Shown in pieces: positions 7,336-14,741 of a stretch of 15,019 nucleotides of DNA (position 1 is its first letter; every line of letters starts with the position of its first letter). A program made the position numbers and the translations under genes. The notes beneath the pieces were generated by a model. The model was not told where the DNA came from. It did not search any database and saw only the letters and a list, made by a program, of their open reading frames with translations. The stretch comes from Proteiniphilum sp. (GTDB taxonomy: Bacteria; Bacteroidota; Bacteroidia; Bacteroidales; Dysgonomonadaceae): NCBI GenBank assembly GCA_031255275.1, contig JAIRSV010000021.1, positions 1-15,019 on the forward strand, in the 5' to 3' direction.

Positions 7336-7980
7336 ATGCGTACTTTTATTATTGCCGATAATCAGGATATTACACGGGTGGGGGTGATTTCTGTGCTGGA
7401 TTCGCAGTATGGTGATTGCCGTCGGGAAACGGCTGGTAACTGCTGTGAGTTGCTGGCTTTGTTGCGCTGTTTTCCCGAATCGGTGGTGATTCTGGATTAT
7501 ACGCTGTTTGATTTTGTTTCTGTCAATCAGTTGCTGAATATGATGTGGGGGGCGAAGGGGGCGGCCTGGATTTTGTTTTCGGACGAACTGGAGGTGCATT
7601 TTCTGCGTCAGGTTTTGCTGGTTGATCCGGCTGTCAGTGTGGTGATGAAACAGAATCCGCTGCAAAATATTATTGATGCGGTTGACTGTGCGGTTTATGG
7701 TAAGACGTATTTGTGTGATGTTGCGGTGTCGGTGCTGGAGGACAGGGTGCCGCTGAAAAAAATCCGGGATTGTCTGACGGCTTCCGAAAAGGGTATCCTG
7801 AGGGAGATTGCTTTGGGTAAGACGACGAAGGTGATTGCTTTTGAAAAGAATCTCAGTTTTCATACGGTGAATACGCATCGCCGGAATATTTTCAGGAAAC
7901 TGGCGGTGAATAATGCGCATGAGGCTACCAAGTATGCGTTGCAGGCTGGTTTGATTGATTTAATGGAGTATTATATTTAG
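7336..7980 (+). CDS. LuxR/NarL-type response regulator without adjacent kinase
   Basis: The predicted 214-residue protein has an N-terminal receiver-like domain and a C-terminal LuxR-type helix-turn-helix. The receiver shows MRTFIIADNQD (1-11, with D8 in the acidic pocket but N9 where a second Asp is common), the phospho-acceptor strand VVILDYT (D54), S82 and K105. The HTH covers about 147-210: LTASEKGILREIALGKTTKV, then SFHTVNTHRRNIFRKL. The frame stays open up to 7273, inside the mfd stop, but the receiver fold starts at the ATG at 7336, so that start was chosen. It lies 59 bp after mfd in the same direction and could be co-transcribed. No histidine kinase is in the window. Its 3' end overlaps the convergent Fur-family gene by 56 bp. 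Signal and targets are unknown. Confidence 0.85.
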   Translation: MRTFIIADNQDITRVGVISVLDSQYGDCRRETAGNCCELLALLRCFPESVVILDYTLFDFVSVNQLLNMMWGAKGAAWILFSDELEVHFLRQVLLVDPAVSVVMKQNPLQNIIDAVDCAVYGKTYLCDVAVSVLEDRVPLKKIRDCLTASEKGILREIALGKTTKVIAFEKNLSFHTVNTHRRNIFRKLAVNNAHEATKYALQAGLIDLMEYYI

Positions 7981-8413
7981 CTTTTGTGGAGGGGGTCTTC
8001 CGGGCGCACCGGGCGCATATTCCTTTCATGACGAAATTGACGTTTTCGAGGAGAAAGTCGGGTGGCAGAGGTATGTCGGGGATGGATATGCTTTCCATGC
8101 AGTGGGTGGTGCGGCATTTGTTGCAGTGGAAGTGTACGTGCAGGTCGCCGAGGGTGCACTGGCAGTCGGTGCGGCATACGGAGTATTTTACTGATCCGGA
8201 GCCGTCGTCTATGCTGTGTATGAGGTGGTGGTGCCGGAAGAGGTTTATCGTTCGTGACAGGGTGGATTTGTCGACGGTTTTCAGTGTGCTTTCCAGGTCG
8301 GAGAGGCTGAATGCGGTTTCGTGATTCAGCATGGTTTCCAGTACCAGCATTCTGATGGCTGTCGGTTTTATTTCTCTGTGGTGCAGTGTGGCTTCGAGGT
8401 GTTTTGTGTCCAT
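7925..8413 (-). CDS. Fur-family metal-responsive repressor
   Basis: The 162-residue protein has the Fur architecture: an N-terminal winged helix (about 10-75, with SLSDLESTL and DKSTLSRTINLFRHHHLI) and a C-terminal metal-binding dimerisation domain. In the latter, HVHFHCNKC (92-100) gives the His-rich sensor strand and the first CxxC (C97, C100); CARC (133-136) gives the second CxxC of the structural zinc site. Extra cysteines lie at 80, 84 and 86. After the second CxxC is a polar tail of about 26 residues with no fold signal; its last 18 codons overlap the response-regulator gene. The gene starts 21 bp after the metal ATPase on the same strand, so it is very likely the second gene of that operon and its regulator. 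Whether it senses zinc or another metal cannot be read from the sequence. Confidence 0.88.
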   Translation of the reverse strand: MDTKHLEATLHHREIKPTAIRMLVLETMLNHETAFSLSDLESTLKTVDKSTLSRTINLFRHHHLIHSIDDGSGSVKYSVCRTDCQCTLGDLHVHFHCNKCRTTHCMESISIPDIPLPPDFLLENVNFVMKGICARCARKTPSTKAKYNTPLNQSNQPATHTW

Positions 8414-8434
8414 ATATTTCTGTTGTTTCAGTGT

Positions 8435-10387
8435 TTAAAATTTTCTGTGCATGATGCGGACGGCGTTGAGTATGGCGAGTACTGATACGCCGACGTCGGC
8501 AAAGACGGCGGCCCAGAGGGTTGCCTGTCCGCCGACTCCGAGGAGTAATACGGCAAACTTGATGCCAAGGGACATGGTGATGTTCTGTATCACGGTCTGA
8601 CGGGTGGCTTTGCCGATGCGGATTGCTGTGGGGATTTTGCCGGGCTGGTCGGTTTGGATGATTATGTCGGCGGTTTCGATGGCGGCTTCGCTGCCCAGAC
8701 CGCCCATCGCAATCCCTACGTCGCTCATGGCTAAGACGGGGGCGTCGTTTATCCCGTCGCCCACGAAAGCGATTCTGTTGTCGGGATTTTGTTTGAGTTC
8801 TTCAAACCGGGCTACTTTTCCTTCCGGCAGCAGGTCGCCATAGGCGCGGTCGATTCCCAGTTCCGCGGCCAGCTTCGATACGATGGACTGTTTATCTCCC
8901 GAAAGCATTACGATGTCTTTTATCCCTGCCGTACGCAGCCCGTCTATCGCGGCTTTTGCGTCGTCCTTGAGGGTGTCGGCGACGGTGATGTATCCGGCGT
9001 ACTTGCCGTCTATCGCGCAATGGACGGTTGTTTCGGGTATCTCTTCCACTGCTGCGGGACAGGTTATGCCGGCGGCGCGCAGCAGTCGGGTATTGCCGGC
9101 GAGTATCTTTTTTCCGTTGAGTTGGGCTTCCATGCCTTGTCCGGGGGTCTCTTTCACGTGCAGGGGTTCGGCCGGGGGGGTTGGGTTTTCGGGTGTGGAG
9201 GATACGATGGCTTTGGCTATGGGGTGGTTGCTTTGCTTTTCGAGGCGGGCGATGGTGTGCAGCAGTTCTTCTTTCGTGAGTCCTTCTGCGGGGACGATGT
9301 GCTGTACTTTGAAGATACCTTTTGTGAGTGTGCCGGTTTTGTCGGTGACGAGGGTGTTGATTTTGGTGATGGCGTCCAGGCAGTTGCTTCCTTTGAAGAG
9401 GATTCCTTTTCGTGATGCGGCGCCGATTCCTCCGAAGTAGCCCAGCGGTATGCTGATGACCAGGGCGCAGGGGCAGGATATGACGAGGAATACGAGGCCG
9501 CGGTAGAGCCAGTCGCTGAACACGTAGCCGTATGCCGGACTGATGTGTGACCAGAGCAGTGGCAGTATGACGATGAGTGTGGCGAGTGCGGTGACTGTGG
9601 GGGTGTATATGCGGGCGAATTTGCGGATGAACTGTTCGGTGGGGGCTTTGCGTTCGGTGGCGTTCCGCACGAGTTGCAGGATGCGTGCGAGGGCGCTTTG
9701 CCCGAAGGGGCGGGTTACGCGGATCCGGCTGACGGTGTCGGTGGCGATCATGCCGGCCAGGACTTCTTCTCCCTGTTGGATGTATCGGGGTATGCTTTCG
9801 CCTGTGAGGGCGGCGGTGTTGAATGATGCGGGAGCGGTGAGCATTGTTCCGTCCAGCGGGACGCGTTCGCCTGCTTTTATTTCGATGGTTTCTCCGACTT
9901 TTACTTCTTCCGACGGAACGGTTTCGATGCCGCCGTCTCTGACTGCGGTGGCTGTTTCGGGACGGACGTCGAGCAGTGCGCCGATGCTTCGCTCTGCCCG
10001 GTTTACGGCGGCTTGCTGAAAGAGTTCGCCGACGGAATAAAACAGCATGACGGCTACGCCTTCCGGGTATTCGCCGATGAGGAATGCGCCGATTGTGGCG
10101 ATGCTCATCAGGGTGTATTCGCTGAAGATGTCTTTTTGGCGCATGGCTTGCCAGGCTTCTTTCAGCACGGGCAGGCCTGCGGGCAGAAAGGCTATGAGGT
10201 ACCATGCAGGCCGGATCCACTGATTTTCGGTGAGGGGTATGCCGGTCGCAAAGAGTGCCATCCCTCCTGTCAGCAGGATGAATGTGGCGATGACTCTTAT
10301 GATGGGGTTTTTCTGCGGGAATTTGTCTGTTTTACGGGCGTTTGACGGGATTGTTCCGCAGGCGCCGTCGCAACTGCAATTTGCCAT
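8435..10387 (-). CDS. Heavy-metal P1B-type ATPase, Zn/Cd/Pb exporter type
   Basis: This inner-membrane pump uses ATP to export divalent soft metals. In the 650-residue protein the P-type hallmarks are TGES (195-198), the membrane metal site CPC (C305, C307), phosphorylation motif DKTGT (D349), HP of the nucleotide domain (H388-P389) and GDGINDAP (543-550). Near the C-terminus K610 and D631 are 21 residues apart, the same spacing as the TM7 Lys and TM8 Asp of E. coli ZntA. With the CPC motif this points to the Zn2+/Cd2+/Pb2+ subgroup rather than the Cu+ subgroup. There is no N-terminal HMA domain; instead a short Cys-bearing leader (C4, C6, C10) precedes TM1. It heads an operon with the Fur-like gene and reads divergently from cydD. 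A palindrome in its promoter is a likely operator. Substrate preference is inferred. Confidence 0.93.
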   Translation of the reverse strand: MANCSCDGACGTIPSNARKTDKFPQKNPIIRVIATFILLTGGMALFATGIPLTENQWIRPAWYLIAFLPAGLPVLKEAWQAMRQKDIFSEYTLMSIATIGAFLIGEYPEGVAVMLFYSVGELFQQAAVNRAERSIGALLDVRPETATAVRDGGIETVPSEEVKVGETIEIKAGERVPLDGTMLTAPASFNTAALTGESIPRYIQQGEEVLAGMIATDTVSRIRVTRPFGQSALARILQLVRNATERKAPTEQFIRKFARIYTPTVTALATLIVILPLLWSHISPAYGYVFSDWLYRGLVFLVISCPCALVISIPLGYFGGIGAASRKGILFKGSNCLDAITKINTLVTDKTGTLTKGIFKVQHIVPAEGLTKEELLHTIARLEKQSNHPIAKAIVSSTPENPTPPAEPLHVKETPGQGMEAQLNGKKILAGNTRLLRAAGITCPAAVEEIPETTVHCAIDGKYAGYITVADTLKDDAKAAIDGLRTAGIKDIVMLSGDKQSIVSKLAAELGIDRAYGDLLPEGKVARFEELKQNPDNRIAFVGDGINDAPVLAMSDVGIAMGGLGSEAAIETADIIIQTDQPGKIPTAIRIGKATRQTVIQNITMSLGIKFAVLLLGVGGQATLWAAVFADVGVSVLAILNAVRIMHRKF

Positions 10388-10417
10388 AACTTTTCTGTTT
10401 TACTGTTTATCGGTGAG

Positions 10418-10425
10418 CAAAGATA
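10418..10425 (-). promoter_or_regulatory. Candidate promoter -7 box of the metal ATPase/Fur operon
   Basis: The minus strand reads TATCTTTG, identical to the boxes before the tRNA, mfd, cydD and rhuM genes. It lies 30 bp before the ATPase ATG (10387). No correctly spaced TTTG is seen upstream; that position is occupied by the palindrome at 10438-10452. Confidence 0.6.
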
Positions 10426-10437
10426 CTGTTATTCCGG

Positions 10438-10452
10438 TGCAACCGGGTTGCA
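10438..10452. promoter_or_regulatory. Candidate operator: perfect 15-bp palindrome
   Basis: TGCAACC-G-GGTTGCA is a perfect inverted repeat with one central base. It lies about 13 bp upstream of the ATPase -7 box, where bound protein would block RNA polymerase. Further TGCAA cores follow at 10457 and 10479. The Fur-family protein encoded in the same operon is the natural candidate binder; this is inferred from position only. Confidence 0.5.
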
Positions 10453-10534
10453 AAGATGCAAAAGAATTGGTCTGTTCCTGCAATGGGGCGCGGAAATTCT
10501 GCGCAGTAATTGCTTTTTTCTACACGGTAATTTT

Positions 10535-10558
10535 GCGTGAAACGGGTTCATTTCGCGC
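10535..10558. promoter_or_regulatory. Imperfect inverted repeat upstream of cydD
   Basis: GCGTGAAA (10535-10542) and TTTCGCGC (10551-10558) pair at seven of eight positions around an 8-base spacer. It lies in the intergenic region between the divergent ATPase and cydD genes, about 115 bp before the cydD start. It could be an operator for either side or chance. Confidence 0.25.
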
Positions 10559-10651
10559 TTACAATCAGTGTTTTATGGGTTTTTTCGGTTTGCGAATCTA
10601 ATATCGGTGCAAATATCTTCGCGGAAATTCCTGACCGGTTTCCTTTATAAT

Positions 10652-10659
10652 TATCTTTG
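10652..10659 (+). promoter_or_regulatory. Candidate promoter -7 box of cydDC
   Basis: TATCTTTG, preceded by no clear TTTG at the -33 position. The ATG at 10672 begins 13 bp after the last base of the box. A TTG at 10657, in frame with cydD, lies inside this box and so cannot be the start if the box is the promoter. Confidence 0.55.
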
Positions 10660-10671
10660 TTCGCTATATAT

Positions 10672-12336
10672 ATGATGAATCGTATGGGTACCAATTCTAA
10701 TCGGGATAATGCTTCGCGATGGCTGATCAGCAGGGTGCCGGAGGCGATGGGGGCTTATCTGGCTGCTTCGGTATTGACGGTGATCAGCGCGGGATGTTTC
10801 GTCTTTTTTTGCCGGTATCTGTCGGATTTCGCGGCTTCGCAGGTCGGCGACGGGTCGGCACATCCCGGTGCTTTGCTGTTTGCTTCGGTGTTCCTCACGG
10901 GCAGGTATGTTTTTGCCTGTTTTGCGTCGCAGCTCAACTACGGGGCGGGAAGTATTATCGTCTCCAAAATTAAAAAAAAGATTTACCCGCTGCTGCTTAA
11001 CGGCAACCGGCTGGATGCTGCGTCGAGCGCGCTGTACGTGACCCGGATATGTGATGACTTGAAACCTTTTTTCGCCTTTTTCATCCCTCACTCCGTGGCG
11101 ACGGTGCTGGTCGGCGGTCTGTTGCTGACGGTCTGTTTCCGGGTGGAAGTTCCGGTTGGTTTTATTCTGCTGATTTCGCTGACGGTCATTCCCGTACAGA
11201 TGGCGGTGATCGGTATCAGTGCCGGGGCGTTACATAAAAAGCATACCGGTCTCTTTCTGAAGTATTCGGCCGTTTTCTACAACCGCCTCCAGGCGATTGC
11301 CGAAATCGTCAATCTGGACAGTCTCAAAGCGCAGTATGGCTTTCTGTCGCGAAAGGGCGGGGAGTTGAACAGGGCGACTGCGGGTGTGATGCGGATTGCC
11401 GTCCTGTCGTCGGCGGTGCTGGAGCTTTTTGCTACGATTGCTATTGCCGCCATTGCCATTTATCTGGGGATGAGTCTGCTTGGGATTATGCCGGGCGCTG
11501 CTTACGGAAAGGGGTATGATTTCCGTACCGCGCTCTTTTTGTTGACGCTTGCGCCTTACTTTTTCTTTTATCTGCGGCGATTCGTGAGTGCGTATCATGA
11601 CCGGAACAGGGCGCTGGCGTCGGCGGCGCTGCTGATTCCGCTGCTGAACGGGGAGGTTGTTCCGCCTTTGGCTGACGTAAATGATCCAGTCGACAGTTTT
11701 GCAATCGGCGGTTTGAGTTTTTCTTATCCCGGTTCGCCGGCGAGGGTGCTGCACAATATCAGCCTGCAGTTGCCTGTAAAGGGATTAGTGCTGGTGAAGG
11801 GTATTTCGGGTTCGGGAAAATCGACTCTGCTGAAGATCTGCGCCGGCTGTCTGTCGGTGAATGAGGGACAGGTTTCGGTCAACGGGCACGGTAATGTCTG
11901 GTCGCAACAGTGGCTGAAGGCGAATTCATCGTACATGAACCAGTTTCCTTTCATCTTCGACGGCTCTCTGCAATACAATGTCTTTCTCGGGAAAGAGGCG
12001 GAAAATGAGGGCGGATATCCCGAATTTCTGGATAAAATCCTGGCCCGAAAGGGGGAGGGATGGCTGACGGAACTGAGTCATAACGGCAAACAGCTTTCGG
12101 GTGGCGAAAAGCAGCTTGTGACGCTTGCGCGGATGATGCTGCATCCGAAACCGGTGGCGATTCTGGACGAACCGACGGCGAGTCTGGATGCGGATACGAT
12201 CGGTATTATTCTCCCGCAAATCGTGAAAATGGCCGGGGAACGGCTGGTGATCGTCGCTTCGCACGAGGGGATGTTTGATGCCGTGGCCGATACAGTCCTG
12301 CACTTAAACTGGGGGGAACAGATGAAGTATGCCTAA
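10672..12336 (+). CDS. cydD: ABC exporter half-transporter, CydD-like
   Basis: CydD pairs with CydC in an inner-membrane ABC exporter that in E. coli is needed for cytochrome bd assembly and exports reduced thiols, with bound haem affecting its activity. The 554-residue protein has an N-terminal membrane domain with hydrophobic segments near 28-46, 66-84, 140-156, 161-182, 246-270 and 286-300. The stretch VLSSAVLELFATIAIAAIAIY (244-264) followed by LAPYFFFYLRRFVSAYHDRNRALASA is characteristic of CydD. The ATPase domain shows Walker A GISGSGKST (377-385), signature LSGGEKQ (475-481), Walker B with D499-E500 and H531. ATG at 10672 was chosen over an in-frame TTG at 10657 inside the promoter box; ATG at 10675 is also possible. 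Its last 8 bp overlap cydC. It is slightly shorter than E. coli CydD (588). The CydD identity comes from motifs and gene pairing and is not proven. Confidence 0.82.
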   Translation: MMNRMGTNSNRDNASRWLISRVPEAMGAYLAASVLTVISAGCFVFFCRYLSDFAASQVGDGSAHPGALLFASVFLTGRYVFACFASQLNYGAGSIIVSKIKKKIYPLLLNGNRLDAASSALYVTRICDDLKPFFAFFIPHSVATVLVGGLLLTVCFRVEVPVGFILLISLTVIPVQMAVIGISAGALHKKHTGLFLKYSAVFYNRLQAIAEIVNLDSLKAQYGFLSRKGGELNRATAGVMRIAVLSSAVLELFATIAIAAIAIYLGMSLLGIMPGAAYGKGYDFRTALFLLTLAPYFFFYLRRFVSAYHDRNRALASAALLIPLLNGEVVPPLADVNDPVDSFAIGGLSFSYPGSPARVLHNISLQLPVKGLVLVKGISGSGKSTLLKICAGCLSVNEGQVSVNGHGNVWSQQWLKANSSYMNQFPFIFDGSLQYNVFLGKEAENEGGYPEFLDKILARKGEGWLTELSHNGKQLSGGEKQLVTLARMMLHPKPVAILDEPTASLDADTIGIILPQIVKMAGERLVIVASHEGMFDAVADTVLHLNWGEQMKYA

Positions 12337-13927
12337 TTTTATTACAAAACATATATTGCGGCCATTCGCGGGCAGGTGGTTGCGGGGCTTTTCGCTGCTG
12401 GCGCTGTGGACGGCGGCGTTCATTGCGATGCCGGCCGTTTCGGGATGGTTTCTGGCGGTTTGCAGCGTGGCGTTCGCCACGGCGAATACGGCGTTTTCGT
12501 ACCTGATTCCCTCCGCCGTCATCCGTTTGATGGCGCTGTTGCGCACGGCGACGAGGTATTTCGAACGGTTGGAAAATCACAAAACGACGCTCGATGTGCA
12601 GCTTAGTCTTCAATTGAAAATATTTAAATCGGTTGCCGGATTTCCCGGTTTCCGAAAGCAGGTCAGCAACAATTCTGCTTTGCTGGGGAACAGTACGTAT
12701 GGCGTTGAACAGATATTGAATCATATCCTCTTATGGCTTATGCCGTTTGTCGCGCTGATACTGTCAGTCATTCTCTATTCCGTTTTTCTCGGCATGATTT
12801 CTCAGGTCGTGGCCATCGAATTTCTGATTTCCTCCGTCGTGCTTCTTTTTATTGTACCTCAACTGTTCTTCAGGAGAAACGGAAAACTTTACGGTATGCT
12901 GAAACTGCACCGCGAAGAGAATAATCAGGCGCTCATTGAGAGTTTCAGGGGGCGGATTGAGATTTCGAAATACAGTATGGAGGGGAAGGTGATCGGGCAA
13001 TACGAACAGAAACTGCGGATACTCGAACGACTGGAGAGTAAACTGCAAACGAACACATTCACGCTGCAACTGGTCGCCGGACTTGGATTTAGCTATGCAG
13101 CCGCCTTTTTGCTCCGCCATTCGGTCCACTGCGGTATCGACGCTCCAACGGCTATCGGAATTTTTTTCGGTATCATGGCGCAGGCGGAGCTGTCCGAGAT
13201 GCTTTTCTCCGGTAAATCGGAGCGAAGTTCGGTCACGCAGCAGATCAGGGATATGGAGTCGATTATTGGACAGGGCGGTCTGCCGGATAAAACGGTAGCG
13301 GTCTGTTCTCCGCTGGAAAATTTGACCCTTCATGCTGTGTGTGCCGAAATTCCCGGAACACCTGTCCGCGTCGGCGAAGTATCGCTGGAAATTAAAAAGG
13401 GAGAATGGGTTGCGCTCTACGGCGAAACGGGGAGAGGGAAAACTACGCTGTTGAACAGTCTCTTTTATCCCGAATATCGCCGGAGCGGTTCGCTGACGTG
13501 GAACGGCGAAACGGAACCGGCACATCTTCCCGTACCCGAATGTATTTACGTTACGCAGAAAGCTTATTTACTTACGGGTACGTTGCGTGAGAACTTTGAG
13601 GGTTATCCCGACGAGGCGATTGAGGAGGTACTGGAAACGGTTGATCTCTCCCGTTGGCGTTCGTCGCTCCCCGAAGGCATGGGAAGCTGGCTGGGTGAAA
13701 ACGGTGAAACATTGAGCGGCGGACAGCGGAAAAAATTACTGCTGGCGCAGGCGTTGCTGAGAAAGCCGCAACTGCTGGTCGTGGATGAACCTGCGGCCGG
13801 CATCAGTTCCGAAAATGCGATAGCTATTTTTCAAAATATCAAACGCCGGTATCCCGACATCGCTATCCTGATGGCAACTCACCTGAAGGATTTCGAAAAG
13901 GTGGCGGATAAGGTGGTGAGAATTTAG
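12329..13927 (+). CDS. cydC: ABC exporter half-transporter, CydC-like
   Basis: This is the partner of the upstream CydD-like protein; the ATG overlaps the cydD stop by 8 bp, so translation is probably coupled. The N-terminal membrane domain has CydC features: SGWFLAVCSVAF (38-49) and RTATRYFERLENH (72-84), which correspond to the LSGWF and RTxxRYxERLxxH segments of CydC proteins. The ATPase domain has Walker A GETGRGKT (365-372), signature LSGGQRKK (462-469), Walker B with D486-E487 and H518. The stretch after Walker B reads EPAAGISSE, so the usual D-loop (SALD type) is altered, which hints that the two ATP sites are not equivalent. At 532 residues it is about 40 shorter than E. coli CydC. 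cydAB is not in the window, so a link to cytochrome bd here is inferred from the family. Confidence 0.82.
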   Translation: MPNFITKHILRPFAGRWLRGFSLLALWTAAFIAMPAVSGWFLAVCSVAFATANTAFSYLIPSAVIRLMALLRTATRYFERLENHKTTLDVQLSLQLKIFKSVAGFPGFRKQVSNNSALLGNSTYGVEQILNHILLWLMPFVALILSVILYSVFLGMISQVVAIEFLISSVVLLFIVPQLFFRRNGKLYGMLKLHREENNQALIESFRGRIEISKYSMEGKVIGQYEQKLRILERLESKLQTNTFTLQLVAGLGFSYAAAFLLRHSVHCGIDAPTAIGIFFGIMAQAELSEMLFSGKSERSSVTQQIRDMESIIGQGGLPDKTVAVCSPLENLTLHAVCAEIPGTPVRVGEVSLEIKKGEWVALYGETGRGKTTLLNSLFYPEYRRSGSLTWNGETEPAHLPVPECIYVTQKAYLLTGTLRENFEGYPDEAIEEVLETVDLSRWRSSLPEGMGSWLGENGETLSGGQRKKLLLAQALLRKPQLLVVDEPAAGISSENAIAIFQNIKRRYPDIAILMATHLKDFEKVADKVVRI

Positions 13928-14017
13928 AAACTGTTTGATTCGGCCCTGCGACAATCATCAAGTTGAAGTATCGTGCCGGTCAATCGGAGAGACTGTCAAA
14001 GAAATACAGAATAACAA

Positions 14018-14665
14018 ATGGTTTTGAATATGAAAGGGGATGAATTTTGGGAAGCAAGTTACGTGGAGAAGCAAACTATGTGGGGTTTTGAACCTTCGGC
14101 TTCCGCCGTGGCTGCAAGAGATTTCTTCCGAAGGGAAAGGATCGGGGATATACTGATACCGGGTATCGGATACGGCAGGAATGCAAGGGTTTTTCTTGAC
14201 GTCGGAATCCATGTCAGCGGTATTGAGATTTCGAAAACGGCGATTGATCTGGCGAAGATTCATCACGGGGATATCCCGATCTGTCACGGTTCGGTGAGCG
14301 ACATGCCTTTTGACGGTACATTCTACGGCGGAATTTATTGTCATGCGCTGATTCATCTGCTGAATGGGCGTGAACGGAAAAAGTTTATCCGGGATTGTTA
14401 CGCGCAACTGAGACCCGGCGGATGGATGATTTTTTCGACAATTTCAAAGAATGATTCTATGTACGGGAAGGGGAAGCGGTTAAGTAAGGATCGTTTTCTG
14501 ATGACAAGTGGTGCGAAGCTGTTTTTTTATGATGCGGAATCGGTCGGTCGGGAATTTGGCGCGTATGGTCTGGCGGATTTTTCGGAGGTGGATGAGTCGG
14601 TTAAGTCTTCGAGAAACTGTCCTCCCATGAAATTTACGGTGGTGAAATGCCAAAAATGCTTTTGA
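14018..14665 (+). CDS. Class I SAM-dependent methyltransferase (TehB/TPMT-like size)
   Basis: The 215-residue protein has a Rossmann-type SAM site: motif I ILIPGIGYGRNA (45-56), acidic end of strand 2 at VSGIEIS (E70), GSVSDMPF (91-98, D95) and the motif IV/V region GIYCHALIHLL then LRPGGWMIFSTISK. The N-terminus EFWEASYVEKQTMWGFEPS resembles a Bacteroidetes family in which the Trp- and Glu-rich lead segment precedes motif I. It ends with CQKC. Substrate is unknown; size and layout are like thiopurine or tellurite methyltransferases that act on small toxic compounds, but this is a loose analogy. It starts 90 bp after cydC in the same direction and may share its transcript. ATG at 14030 is an alternative start four codons in, and would place the conserved EFW segment closer to the N-terminus. 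Confidence 0.85.
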   Translation: MVLNMKGDEFWEASYVEKQTMWGFEPSASAVAARDFFRRERIGDILIPGIGYGRNARVFLDVGIHVSGIEISKTAIDLAKIHHGDIPICHGSVSDMPFDGTFYGGIYCHALIHLLNGRERKKFIRDCYAQLRPGGWMIFSTISKNDSMYGKGKRLSKDRFLMTSGAKLFFYDAESVGREFGAYGLADFSEVDESVKSSRNCPPMKFTVVKCQKCF

Positions 14666-14703
14666 GAAAATCGGCGCGGGTGCGGTGTGAAAGTAATTGG
14701 TCG

Positions 14704-14711
14704 TATCTTTG
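14704..14711 (+). promoter_or_regulatory. Candidate promoter -7 box of the rhuM-family gene
   Basis: TATCTTTG, 30 bp before the ATG at 14742. No TTTG is seen at the -33 position. It suggests the RhuM-family gene is transcribed separately from the methyltransferase. Confidence 0.5.
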
Positions 14712-14741
14712 CGGCGAAATTGAACAGAAAAATAATGTATT

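Noticed and set aside
8892..10220. 442-codon minus-strand frame inside the ATPase gene
   Set aside because: Out-of-frame shadow extremely rich in Arg and His; the ATPase frame carries all catalytic motifs.
10657..10671. TTG start for cydD
   Set aside because: The TTG lies inside the TATCTTTG promoter box; the ATG at 10672 is more credible.
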